Below are positions 54,605 through 63,971 of a stretch of DNA of 64,000 nt, one piece after another. The stretch is from assembly GCA_963833375.1 (NCBI GenBank), contig CAWHXR010000010.1, positions 496,001 through 560,000 on the forward strand, in the 5' to 3' direction. The stretch's first letter is position 1. Each line of letters begins with the position of its first letter. Made by a program: the position numbers and the translations under genes. The notes under the pieces were generated by a model that saw nothing but the letters and a program-made list of their open reading frames with translations, was not told the origin of the DNA and searched no databases. The DNA is from DASUPK01 sp963833375 (GTDB taxonomy: Bacteria; Actinomycetota; Thermoleophilia; Solirubrobacterales; 70-9).

Positions 54605-54870
54605 TAGCTGTGTGCGAGATACTGCGTGGGCGATGTCGCAGGAGAACGTCGAGAACATGCGGCCCCATTTTGGACGCCGGCGCCCACCTCTTGCCGACGG
54701 TTGTCCCACGCTTCGGTCGTATTGACCTCAGGCGGCCGACGGGTTACGGCGCCGTTGACGACTCGCGCGAGTACCCGGGCGTGCACCGACGGCCTGGGCG
54801 CGGAAACCCAGCAGCGATCGAACCGGTTGATCGCGCGATCGCAGGGGTGTACGGTCGATCCGGAAAGAGG
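54605..54870 (+). promoter_or_regulatory. Leader of the BTAD gene with possible operator
   Basis: The stretch 54485-54875 has no convincing gene apart from the composite palindrome. An interrupted palindrome CGATC-G-AACCGGTT-GATCG at 54815-54833 and a purine run GGAAAGAGGGG just before the TTG start (54876) are the visible control elements. SARP-type regulators often bind direct repeats; none is clear here. Confidence 0.25.
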
Positions 54871-54875
54871 GGCAG

Positions 54876-57800
54876 TTGTCCGTAGAGATCCGCGTCCTCG
54901 GCCGCGTCGATGCGCTCGTCGACGGCCGGTCGTTACCACTCAGTAGAAGCAAGCTGCGAAGGGTGCTCGCGATGCTCGCGCTGCGCGCCAACCGCACGGT
55001 CGGCGCCGACGAGCTGATCGACGGCCTCTGGGCCGATCACCCGCCGGCGAGCGCCGCCAAGAACCTCCAGTCCTACGTCTCGGAGTTGCGCAAGGCATTG
55101 GCCTCCGACGGCGGAGGGGCCAGCATCGTCAGCCGGGGTCGCGGCTACGAGCTCCGGGTGGCGGAGGAGGCGGTCGACGCGCTGCGCTTCGAGGACCTGG
55201 TCGAGGAGGCCGCTCGCCAGCCGACCGGCGCCGGCGCGAACGGCCTAGCCGGCGCCGCGCTCGAGCTCTGGCGCGGCGCCCCGCTCGCCGACGTCGCCTC
55301 CGAGCCGTTCGCCGCCCCAGAGATCGGTCGCCTCGAGGAGCTTCACATGCGGGCGATCGAGCTCGCGATCGAAGCCGAGCTCGCCGCCGGGCGCCACGCC
55401 GAGGCGCTCGCCCGGCTCGAGGCCCTGATCGCCGAGGAGCCGTTGCGAGAGCGCCTTCACGCGCAGCGCATGCTCGCCCTCTATCGCGACGGGCGCCAGT
55501 CGGAGGCGCTCGAGGCCTACCACGAGGCGCGCGCGGCGCTGATCGAGCAGATCGGGGTCGAGCCGGGCCCCGAGCTCAAGCGCCTGCAGGAGCAGATCCT
55601 CGCCCAGGACCCGGCCCTCGAGGCGCCGCCGCCGGCCCTCGAGCTGCCCATACAGCTCGAGGGGGGCTCGCCGCTCCTCGCCGGCCGCGAGCGCGAGCTC
55701 GACTGGCTGCGCAGGCGCTGGGCGCGGGCGCGGGAGGGCCGGATTGCCTGCGTGATGGTCTGGGGGCCGGCGGGGATCGGCAAGACACGGCTGGTGGGCG
55801 AACTCGCGGCCGAGGTCCAGCAAGAGGGCGCCGCGGTCCTCTATGCCGGCGGTGGCGAGGTCGCCGAGGCGGCGCTGGCGACCGTCGCGGAGGCCGGCAC
55901 GGGCCACCGACCGACGCTGCTGGTGTTCGACTACGCCAACGACGCCCCCCCGAACGTGCTCGAGGCCGCCGCGGCGCTCGCCCGCGCGCCCGAGGGTCGG
56001 CCGCTCATGGTCTGCGTCCTTCATCACGACGAGCAGGGCCCGCCCGCGTTCGCCGCCCTGCTGGAGAACGGTGTCGCCCAGCGGCTGCGGCTCGACCCGC
56101 TGTGACGAGGATGCGGCGGCCGAGATCGCAGCGCTCTACGTTGCCGAGGGCGTCGTCATGCCCCTGCCGACACTGCTCGCCGAGAGCGACGGGGTGCCGC
56201 TGCTCATCCATCGGGCGGCCAGCGAGCTGGGCCCGGGCGGAGGTGGCGGAGCGGCTAGAAGCCGCGACGGAGGAGACCGCCGTCGATCGACACGGCTTAC
56301 GCAAGGGCCGGGCGAAGGTTGCGGGCGGTGTAGTCGACCTGCAGAGGACCAGCGAGCAGACCCGCCTCTACGCCGTCGAGGAGCCACCGGATCCCTCGGC
56401 GCCGAGGTCTGCCCCTACCGCGGCCTGGCCCCGTTCGATGCCGCCCATGCCGAGTACTTCTTCGGCCGCGAGCGCCTGGTCGCAGAGCTCGTCGCCCGCC
56501 TGGTCGGCTCGACCCTGCTCGCCGTGGTCGGCCCCTCGGGCAGCGGCAAGTCCTCGGCCGTGCGCGCCGGCCTCCTGCCGGCGCTCGCCGACGGCGTCGT
56601 CCCCGGCTCGGAGGGCTGGCGGCGCGCCGTGATGCGCCCCGGAGAGCGCCCGCTGGCCGAGCTCTCGCGGGCCCTCGCCCGGGCGGTGCCGGAGGCGGGA
56701 GACGAGGGCGCGGCGCCGTGGATCGCCGACGCGCTCGAGCGGCTGCCCGACGGCGAGCGGTTGGTGCTCTTGATCGATCAGTTCGAGGAGGCCTTCGTCG
56801 CCTGCCGCGACCAGGCGGAGCGGGAGGCGTTCTTCGACGCATTGGTCGAGGGCGCCGGTGACCCCGACGAGCGGCTGGTGGTCGTGCTCGCGATCCGCGG
56901 CGACTTCTACGCGCGCTGCGCCGAGCACGCCGAGCTCTCGACCCTGGTGAGCGCCAACCAGCTCCTGGTCGGGCCGATGCGCCGCGACGAGCTGCGCCGG
57001 GCGATCGAGCTTCCCGCCCGGCGGGCGGGGCTCCGGGTCGAGCCGCGGCTGGTCTCGGCGCTGGTCGGTGACGTCGCCTCAGAGCCCGGCGGCCTGCCGC
57101 TGCTCTCCGCGGCCCTCGTCGAGCTCTGGCAGCGGCGCGACGGCCGCAGCCTGCGCTACGGGGTCTATGAGCGAAGCGGCGGCGTCAGCGGCGCGGTCGC
57201 GCGCCTTGCCGAGGACGCCTACCAGCGCCTCAGTCCGGCCGAGCGGCTGCGGGCGCGCCCGATGCTGCTGCGCCTCGCCGGCGCCGACGACGAGCAGGCG
57301 GAGGGGTTCGTCCGCCGCCGCGTTCCCCTCGACGAGCTCGAGCTCGACCGCGACGAGGGCGCCGCCCGGGCCCTCGCCGTGCTGACCGAGAGCCGCCTGC
57401 TCACCGTCGACGAGGGGGCGGCCGAGGTCGCCCACGAGGCGCTGCTGCGCGAGTGGCCGCGCCTTAGCGACTGGCTTGCCGAGGACGCCGAGGGTCGCCA
57501 CCTTCACCAGCATTTGATCGGCGCGGCCCGCGAGTGGCGCGACTCCGAGCGTGATCACGCCGAGCTCTACCGGGGCGCCCGGCTCGCCGCGGCGCTCGAC
57601 TGGGCCGCCGAGCACGATACGGAGCTCAACCAGCTCGAGCGCTCCTTCCTCGAGGAGAGCCGGGCCGCCGGCGAGCGCCAGGCCCGGCGCCAGCGGCGCA
57701 CCAACCGCCGCCTGCGGACGCTGCTCGCCGGGGTCGGCGTCCTGCTCGCCGCCGCCGTGGTCGCCGGTCTGATCGCGCTCTCGGAGCGCCAGGGCGCGCG

Positions 57801-59957
57801 CAGCGCCGCCACCGCCGCCGACGCCCAGCGGCTCGGGGCCCAGGCCCTCACCGAGGAGCGCCTCGACCGAGCGCTGCGGCTCGCGAGCGCCGGGCTCGCC
57901 CTCGACGACTCGGCCGCCACCCGCTCCAGCCTCCTCTCGACGCTCCTTCGCAGCCCCGCGGCGATCGGCGTCCTCCCCACCGGCGGCGAGGCGATCCAGG
58001 CCCTCGCACTGAGCCCCGACGGGGGGACCCTCGCGGTCAGCGACGTCGACGGTACCGTGACCCTGTTCGACACCGAGACCCAGGAGGTAGTCGGCGATCA
58101 TCAGGCGCCCGGAACGGCCTATACCCTCGCCTTCGATCCGCAGGGCGACTCGCTCGCCCTCGCCCGAGCCCTCGGCACGGGAACGGGAACGCTGGAGATT
58201 CTCGACGCGGCTACCGGGCGGGTGCGGAGCTCGACCTCGCTTGCCGCCGGCCAAGGGTTCACACCCTTCAGCATCGTCTTCTACGCTCCGGACGGACGAA
58301 GCCTGATCGTCCCCTACTTCCGCGGTCCCGACGACGGCGATACGCCCTTCTTCCTGCGTCGGTACGACGCCCGCCGGGGCACGCCGCTCGGCAAGCCCGT
58401 CCGCGTTGCCCCTCATTCGCCCGACACGACGCCGCTCATGAGCCCGGACGGGCGCCTCCTGGCCAGCATCGGCCGGACGACCTACGCGATCGACGCGGAA
58501 ACGCTTCGCGTCATCCGCCGCTACCCCGTCCGCGGACGGCGGACGCCGTCAGCCCCGACGGGCGCACCGCCGCGATGGCCACCGGCGGGGGCATTCGCCT
58601 GCTCGACCTCGCCTCTGGAAGAGTGCGGACGCTGACGGATCAGCCGCTCGGGGCCGGAGCCTTCAGCCCCGACGGGCGCACCCTCTCGACCTCCGATGAC
58701 AGTGGGAGCGTGATCCTCTGGGACGTCGAGAAGGGGGTCCCGATCGAAACCCTCGAGGGCCACGCGGACGTCGCCGAGGCGCAGGCGTTCAGCCCTGACG
58801 GACGCACCCTGTATACGGCCGGCGCCGACGGCCGCGTGGTCGTCTGGGACGTGTCCGGGGACCGCCGGCTCGGGCGCCCGTTCCGGACCGGATACCGCTC
58901 CAAGGGCCGGGAGAAGGGCCTAACGCCTGGGTTCGCGCTCAGCCCCGACGGACGCGCCCTGGCCGTCGCGAGGCCCGACGGCCGGGTGGAGCTGATCGAC
59001 GCCGAGACTCTGCGCAGGACGGCGAGCTTCGAGGCCTTCCCCGGCAGGTCTGCGACGGCGATCGATTACTCAGCCGATGGACGTCGGCTGGCGGTGGCGG
59101 CACAGGGTGGCGGCGTCGGGGTCTGGGACGTCGAGTCGGGAGAGCAGCTCGGCGCGCTCCTTCGCGCTCCCCGGGGCCCCCGGGGCCCCCACACGGTCAA
59201 CCCGCGAACCGTCTCGGCGCTCGCCTTCGGCCAGGGCGATCTGCTCGCCGCGGCGGAGGCGGGGGGCGCGGTGCGGATCTGGGACCTCGGCCGGCGCGAG
59301 CTGCTTCGACCGCCGCTGCGCCTGCCTGCATCCGTGCTCGGGCTGGCGTTCAGCCCTGACGGCTCGCAGCTGGCGATTCCGTTCGGTGCTTTCCCCCGCG
59401 GACGTCCCGACGGGGTCGAGATACTCGACGTCGGAAGCGGCGAGCGGGTTGCCAGGCTTTCCCCCGACGGCGAGGTCCGCTCGGTTGCTTTCTCCCCCGA
59501 CGGCAGCCTGCTCGCGGCTGGCAGGGTCAACGGCGGCGCGCTCGGCGGCACACTCCTCTGGGCGACCGACAGCTGGCGGCAGGTCGGAGGTCCGCTCGCT
59601 CTCCCGAACGCGTCCACTCTCGAAGTGGCGTTCTCACCGGACGGGCACACACTTGCCACCTCACACTCGGACGGCACCGTGGTGCTCTGGGACGTCGCCT
59701 CGCAGCAGCCGATCGGGCCCCCCCTGCCCGCCGCGTCCGCCGAACCGGGGAACGACACCGCGGTGACGGCGCGATTCACCCCCGACGGCGCCCGCCTTTT
59801 CGTGGTATCCGGATCCGGGCGCGCGATCCGCTGGGAGGTCGATCCCGCCGCCTGGAGGCGGCAGGCCTGCCGGCTGATGGGCGGCAACCTGACGCCCGAA
59901 GAGTGGGAGCAGATCGCTCCGGAGCACGGCTACATCGAGGTCTGCCCCTCCGGCTGA
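54876..59957 (+). pseudogene. BTAD (SARP-like) - AAA/STAND - WD40 giant protein, frameshifted four times
   Basis: In order: an OmpR-like winged helix and BTAD helical repeats (residues 1-245 of the first frame, ARAALIEQIGVEPGPEL); an AAA P-loop GPAGIGKTRL; a second, nSTAND1 P-loop GPSGSGKSS with FFGRERLVAEL and LLIDQFEEAF; one membrane helix (RLRTLLAGVGVLLAAAVVAGLIAL); then about ten WD40-like repeats (SPDGRTL...VVLWDV). The frame changes near 56103 (extra T), 56230 (extra G), 56407 (base lost) and 58540 (base lost). Between breaks the frames are open and well conserved, so it is either very recently inactivated or mis-assembled. Intact relatives are sensor/regulator proteins. Confidence 0.82.
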
Positions 59958-59990
59958 CGGCCGACCGCCTCGCGCCCCAAACCGCTCCAG

Positions 59991-60290
59991 CACGCCTAGA
60001 GCACGCCTAGCCCGGCCCGTGTGTACCGAGTGTGTACCGCCGTGTCGGAGGCTTCTGGCTGTCAAACAGGCACCGAGCCTCGACTCGTTGGGAGGTCCGA
60101 CGCCACGACTCGAAGGAGGCCCGAAATGAGGGCCAAGACGAAAGGGAAGCACGAGATGGGGAAGCGATTCGCGGTTGTGATCGGCGTGGCTGCGCTCGGC
60201 GTGATGGCGCTCGGGGCGCAGACCGCGATCGCGAAGAACGTGATCGAGCGCCCGAACGGGAACAAGGTGCCTTATCGCGCCATGGGCGAA
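59991..60290 (+). repeat. Constant 5' module, unit 1
   Basis: Leader plus signal peptide region that is nearly identical to 61751-62055. It includes paired GTACC words at 60019-60039, the ribosome binding site GAAGGAGG and the first 50 or so codons. Divergence begins at about codon 55. Confidence 0.75.
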
Positions 60291-61241
60291 GTCGGCTCCA
60301 GCGTCAGCCTCGGTGTCTTTGCGGTGCCATTCGACCCGCAGGGCGTCGTCACGTATGCCTTCGACGGCGAGACCGGTCCGCAGGCCGAGATACGCAGGGT
60401 TCGATTTGTCCAGAAAGGTCCCTCTGGGGGCGGGCCGAGTGGTGCCGCCTGTAGTGAGTATCGGACGGTGACCTTGTTCCGTGTTGAGCCCAATGGGACC
60501 AGTACGAGGGTCGCCTCTGTCCAGACAGGGCAAGGCACGGGCGGGTTCGCCCTGGAGAGGCCCCTGGGCGAAATCACGGGCTACTACTACGCGGAGGTGG
60601 CCCCGGCGACCACGAGGAAGCTCGGTCGTCACGAGCTTTACAAGGTTGGCGGCGATCCTAACCAGCCGATCAACCCGAAGCGAAGTCGCGGGGCGTACTA
60701 CCGGGCGCTGAGCTGCCTACCAGCGCGCTCCCCGACCATCTTCGCGGAGGTTCCTGCCGCAACTCCACCAAGCCACGCGCCGCCTACCTGCGACGGCAAG
60801 CCCGCGACCATCGTGGGTACGGAGGGGCCTGACGGGGTTCAGCCGGATTCCCCTCCGCAACTGATAGGCACACCTGGTCCGGATGTGATCGTCGCCCTCG
60901 GGGGGGATGACATCGGCGTCTACGGTGGAGCCGGCAACGACGTGATCTGCGGCGGCCCCGGCAAGGACTTGCTCGAGGGCGGCGCGGGCAAGGACACCCT
61001 GCTCGGCCAGGCGGGCAGCGACCTCTTAAACGGGGACGGGGGGAGCCGCGCGGACGAGCCGGGCAAGGACCGCTGCGAGGGCGGCAAGGGACACGACTTC
61101 ACCGTCCCATGGCAAACGTTTCCTAAAGGGCCGTCACAAACATTGCGCGTTGTGTCGAAAAGTCGAACGACATGCGAGGTCGAGAAGTCGATCGAGAAGT
61201 CAGGCTTCCGGGGCTGGTGGGGGGGGAGTCTGGTCGGTTGA
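60126..61241 (+). CDS. Secreted protein with constant N-domain and RTX-like calcium-binding C-terminus
   Basis: 371 aa from the ATG at 60126 after GAAGGAGG. A signal peptide covers residues about 11-36 (MGKRFAVVIGVAALGVMALGAQTAIA). The N-domain (40-205, with YRTVTLFRVEPNGTSTRVASV) is shared with the 61888 gene. The C-terminal part has four to five hemolysin-type nonapeptide repeats (GTPGPDVIVALGGDDIGVYG, GGPGKDLLEGGAGKDTLLG), which bind Ca2+ in beta-roll form. Function unknown; extracellular localisation likely. Confidence 0.72.
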   Translation: MRAKTKGKHEMGKRFAVVIGVAALGVMALGAQTAIAKNVIERPNGNKVPYRAMGEVGSSVSLGVFAVPFDPQGVVTYAFDGETGPQAEIRRVRFVQKGPSGGGPSGAACSEYRTVTLFRVEPNGTSTRVASVQTGQGTGGFALERPLGEITGYYYAEVAPATTRKLGRHELYKVGGDPNQPINPKRSRGAYYRALSCLPARSPTIFAEVPAATPPSHAPPTCDGKPATIVGTEGPDGVQPDSPPQLIGTPGPDVIVALGGDDIGVYGGAGNDVICGGPGKDLLEGGAGKDTLLGQAGSDLLNGDGGSRADEPGKDRCEGGKGHDFTVPWQTFPKGPSQTLRVVSKSRTTCEVEKSIEKSGFRGWWGGSLVG

Positions 61242-61281
61242 AAGACTCCGATCTTCCACACCCGCGGCGACCGGCAAGGGC

Positions 61282-61316
61282 GTGGCGTCTGGGAAGGTCC
61301 AGGCGCCACGTTTTTT
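61282..61316 (+). terminator. Hairpin terminator, unit 1
   Basis: Stem GTGGCG-T-CTGG.../...CCAG-G-CGCCAC followed by TTTTTT. Almost the same sequence closes unit 2 at 63266-63303, where the stem is longer and better paired. Confidence 0.75.
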
Positions 61317-61328
61317 GAAAGTAGGCGA

Positions 61329-61353
61329 CCGCTGCTTTGGACGAGAAGCGGCA
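61329..61353 (+). repeat. Palindromic repeat B companion, unit 1
   Basis: CCGCTGCTTTGGACGAGAAG followed by CGGCA. Same element as 63316-63341, but the right arm has decayed. Directly after the unit 1 terminator. Confidence 0.55.
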
Positions 61354-61437
61354 GGTCGGAACGTGGGTGTGGGACGCGACGGCTGATCCCGCCACGTATT
61401 GGACCGTGGACGTCCTCAATCCGGTACTGAGGTGAGT

Positions 61438-61719
61438 ATGAGCAACTCCGAGCGCCGGGAATACTTTGTTTCTGTCCTGGCTGGCCCCTACGACGATGAG
61501 CTTGCCGGCGCGCTGGGCCGGACCGGAATCGGTCGCACCGGCGGTTACTCATCCCGCAGGTCGCCAGGGCCAGGCGGCGAGCTTCCCCCGATCGACGGGC
61601 ACACGCTCGTGCTCGACGCTGCGAGCGAGGAGGATGCCCGCAAGCAGGTCGCCGCGATGTCGGACTCGATCAACCGGCCGCACACGATCGAGCGTGTCGA
61701 ACCGGTAGCGACCAACTGA
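61438..61719 (+). CDS. Hypothetical protein between the two cassette units
   Basis: 93 aa from the ATG at 61438. Hydrophilic: REYFVSVLAGPYDDELAGALGRTG, then a Gly/Pro-rich loop, then HTLVLDAASEEDARKQVAAMSDSINRPH. The end resembles the helix-strand pattern of small ferredoxin-like or ACT-like folds. No family known. It is the only gene between units 1 and 2. Confidence 0.5.
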   Translation: MSNSERREYFVSVLAGPYDDELAGALGRTGIGRTGGYSSRRSPGPGGELPPIDGHTLVLDAASEEDARKQVAAMSDSINRPHTIERVEPVATN

Positions 61720-61750
61720 GGCCCGCGCCCGCTGACGGTTCGCGCCTTCG

Positions 61751-62055
61751 CACGCCTAGACCACGCCTAGCCCGGCCCGTGTGTACCGAGTGTGTACCGC
61801 CGTGTCGGAGGCTTCTGGCTGTCAAAACAGGCACCGGAGCCTCGACTCGTTGGGAGGTCCGACGCCACGACTCGAAGGAGGCCCGAAATGAGGGCCAAGA
61901 CGAAAGGGAAGCACGAGATGGGTAAGCGATTCGCGGTTGTGATCGGCGTGGCTGCGGTCGGCGTGATGGCGCTCGGGGCGCAGACCGCGATCGCGAAGAA
62001 GGTGATCGAGCGCCCGAACGGGCCGAAGGTGCCTCTTCGCGCCATGGGCGAAGTC
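61751..62055 (+). repeat. Constant 5' module, unit 2
   Basis: Near-identical copy of 59991-60290, with single-base indels before the start codon (for example CAAAACAGG versus CAAACAGG). Carries the same promoter-leader, ribosome binding site and signal peptide. Confidence 0.75.
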
Positions 62056-63144
62056 GGCTCCAACGTCAGCCTCGATGTCTTCGGTGCCATCGACGGGCAG
62101 GGCCACACGTACGCCTTCAGCGTCCAGATCGGTCCGCAGGCCGAGATAGCCGGGGTTGCATTTCCCCCCGAAGCTCTCAAATCAGGTCAGGTCTTCTCCA
62201 AAGGTGCCACTGGGGTGGGGACGAGCATGGCCTGTAGCGAGTATCGGACGGTGACCTTGTTCCGTGTTGAGCCCAATGGGACCAGTACGAGGGTCGCCTC
62301 TGTCCAGACAGGGCAGGGCACGGGCGGGTTCGCTGGACCCCTGGAGAGGCCCCTGGGCGAAATCACGGGCCGCTACTACGCGGAGGTGGCCCCGGCGACG
62401 AGGTATCCAGGAAAACCTCGATCTCCTCGATCTCCACTACATCACGGCCGCCTGGTTTACAAGATTGGCGGCAATCCTAATGACCCGAAGCCAAGTGGCG
62501 GGGCGTACTACCGGGCGCTGAGCTGCCTACCGGCGCGCTCCCCGACCATCTTCGTGGAGGTTCCTGCCGCTCTCTTGAATTCCCAGAGCGCGCAGACACC
62601 GAGTTGCCTGCCCACCTTTGACCGGACGCTCGGCCCGCACGGCTTCGCCGGTCTCGGCATCAAGGCGAGTGCGCCCGTCTATACGGACGCGCTTCATTTT
62701 GTGCTCGCCACCGGGACCCCGCGTCGATTTCTAGTGCACGAGGCAGATGCGCTGACCAGCGAGGGGTTCGTCTCGGGGATCTCGCAGCAGTACTTTGGGA
62801 AAAGGTGGTCTTATGGCGGTGCCGAAACCGTGCAGCTGGGATCGCCCGAGCAGGCGCAGGCTGAGTTGAACCGCAGCCTGGCCAAGGCCCCTCGTAGGAA
62901 GCGCTTCACGGTACCCGCCATTCCCGGCTCCCAGGGTGTGCGCCACAGTTGGGACGAACCAGACCACCAGACCACCAACACCCTGTTCTTCACCGATGGC
63001 GACTACTCCTACGCGATATCGAGAGCCGACTTCAACACGCGAGCCGACGTGACGCATCGGCGTGCGATGCGGGGCACCAGGCAAGTAACGAAGGCCGCCA
63101 TCAACCTCTACAACCGCGTCCACGGCGCTGCCGCCTGCCCCTAA
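61888..63144 (+). CDS. Secreted protein, paralogue with different C-terminal domain
   Basis: 418 aa from the ATG at 61888. Signal peptide and N-domain (to about residue 230) repeat the 60126 gene (same YRTVTLFRVEPNGTSTRVASV and AYYRALSCLPARSPTIF). The C-terminal 185 residues are unrelated: a globular domain (DALHFVLATGTPRRFLVHEADALTSEGFVSG to RQVTKAAINLYNRVHGAAACP) without RTX repeats. I do not recognise it. The contrast with unit 1 shows domain exchange behind a fixed N-terminus. Confidence 0.7.
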   Translation: MRAKTKGKHEMGKRFAVVIGVAAVGVMALGAQTAIAKKVIERPNGPKVPLRAMGEVGSNVSLDVFGAIDGQGHTYAFSVQIGPQAEIAGVAFPPEALKSGQVFSKGATGVGTSMACSEYRTVTLFRVEPNGTSTRVASVQTGQGTGGFAGPLERPLGEITGRYYAEVAPATRYPGKPRSPRSPLHHGRLVYKIGGNPNDPKPSGGAYYRALSCLPARSPTIFVEVPAALLNSQSAQTPSCLPTFDRTLGPHGFAGLGIKASAPVYTDALHFVLATGTPRRFLVHEADALTSEGFVSGISQQYFGKRWSYGGAETVQLGSPEQAQAELNRSLAKAPRRKRFTVPAIPGSQGVRHSWDEPDHQTTNTLFFTDGDYSYAISRADFNTRADVTHRRAMRGTRQVTKAAINLYNRVHGAAACP

Positions 63145-63165
63145 GAGCAGCGGAGACGCTGTGCT

Positions 63166-63196
63166 GAGAGGGCCCCGCGATGCGGGGCCCTCTTTC
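63166..63196 (+). terminator. Strong intrinsic terminator after unit 2 gene
   Basis: GAGGGCCCCGC-GAT-GCGGGGCCCTC stem followed by TTTC, 20-50 bases after the stop. Confidence 0.88.
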
Positions 63197-63265
63197 ATGC
63201 GGTCGAGCAGTCTGGCCTTCAGCCTGTGCAGCGCCCTCGAAGCCGCCGGGCTGCGGGAGTAGGGC

Positions 63266-63303
63266 GTGGCGTCTGGGAACGTCCCAGGCGCCACGTTTTT
63301 TTT
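63266..63303 (+). terminator. Hairpin terminator, unit 2 (copy of unit 1 terminator)
   Basis: GTGGCGTCTGGGA-ACG-TCCCAGGCGCCAC (positions 63266-63294), then a run of eight T. The matching unit 1 element is at 61282-61316. Confidence 0.8.
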
Positions 63304-63315
63304 GGGAGTAGGCGA

Positions 63316-63363
63316 CCGCTGCTTTGGACGAAAAGCAGCGGTCCTGCTTTCCATGCAAAGCAG
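63316..63363 (+). repeat. Composite palindrome: companion plus repeat B copy 3 (inverted)
   Basis: Perfect 10-bp stem CCGCTGCTTT/AAAGCAGCGG with loop GGACGA (63316-63341), then CTGCTTTCCATGCAAAGCAG (63344-63363), the exact reverse complement of copies 1 and 2. The gap 63145-63451 holds only this and the two terminators. Confidence 0.7.
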
Positions 63364-63451
63364 TAGCCGGGCGGCTCCGCGAAGCTGGTGCTCTCTTGCG
63401 CGAGAAGCGAGCGCGAAGTGCGCTTCTCCTTGATCTAAGAGGGCAATTCGG

Positions 63452-63733
63452 TCAGCCGACCCTGAGGTACTGACGCAGCGCCTTTCGAATCACGGTGGAC
63501 GTCGTCTCGTCGTCGCGCTCAGCCCGCTCAGCAAGGGCATCTCGTAGTTCAGGCTCCAAGCGCACCGACTCGACCGATGCCGGCGCCGAACCGATCGCGG
63601 GTCGTCCAGGCCGGCGCCGAAGGGTCTCCTCGACGTCGTAGCCGGCCTCGGCCTTCTTGGCCAGCTTCTCGACCATCTCTTCGGTGAGCGGCTTGCCGCT
63701 CGCCGTCTTCCCGTGTGTCTTCCGCTTCGCCAT
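63452..63733 (-). CDS. Ribbon-helix-helix antitoxin
   Basis: 93 aa. The C-terminal half is a CopG/RHH-type DNA-binding motif (SVRLEPELRDALAERAERDDETTSTVIRKALRQYL). The N-terminus is basic and helical (LTEEMVEKLAKKAEAGYDVEE), where such proteins contact the toxin. It starts one base after the toxin stop, so both are made from one transcript. It is expected to neutralise the toxin and autorepress. Confidence 0.75.
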   Translation of the reverse strand: MAKRKTHGKTASGKPLTEEMVEKLAKKAEAGYDVEETLRRRPGRPAIGSAPASVESVRLEPELRDALAERAERDDETTSTVIRKALRQYLRVG

Positions 63734-63734
63734 C

Positions 63735-63971
63735 TCAGCCTCCGGGCAGCAGGCGCCGGTACTTCGGCCGCATGCTCATCGCATGGATCGCGAGCTCGGA
63801 GCCGTCGTCACGAAGGATCGTGACCACCTCGATCAGCTCAGCGCTGCGAGCCGGTCCGAGGTACAAGCGGGTGTCGTCTTCCTGGTCGTCGATGCTCATC
63901 GCGTTCGCAATCGCGTGTTCGATGTCCTCGTCGGCGATGCGGTGCTTGCGCGCCGACACGTGGATATCCAC
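63735..63971 (-). CDS. Small toxin, toxin-antitoxin module
   Basis: 78 aa: ARKHRIADEDIEHAIANAMSIDDQ, then RLYLGPARSAELIEVVTILRDDG and the ending AIHAMSMRPKYRRLLPGG. The RPKYRRLL end and the short beta-sheet are characteristic of small RelE/BrnT-fold-like toxins paired with RHH antitoxins in actinobacteria. Toxin-first gene order. The family name is not certain; the pair call rests on organisation and the antitoxin motif. Confidence 0.65.
   Translation of the reverse strand: MDIHVSARKHRIADEDIEHAIANAMSIDDQEDDTRLYLGPARSAELIEVVTILRDDGSELAIHAMSMRPKYRRLLPGG

Noticed and set aside
53718..63363. CRISPR array from the short palindromic repeats
   Set aside because: Copies are few, widely spaced and in both orientations; no regular spacers and no cas genes.
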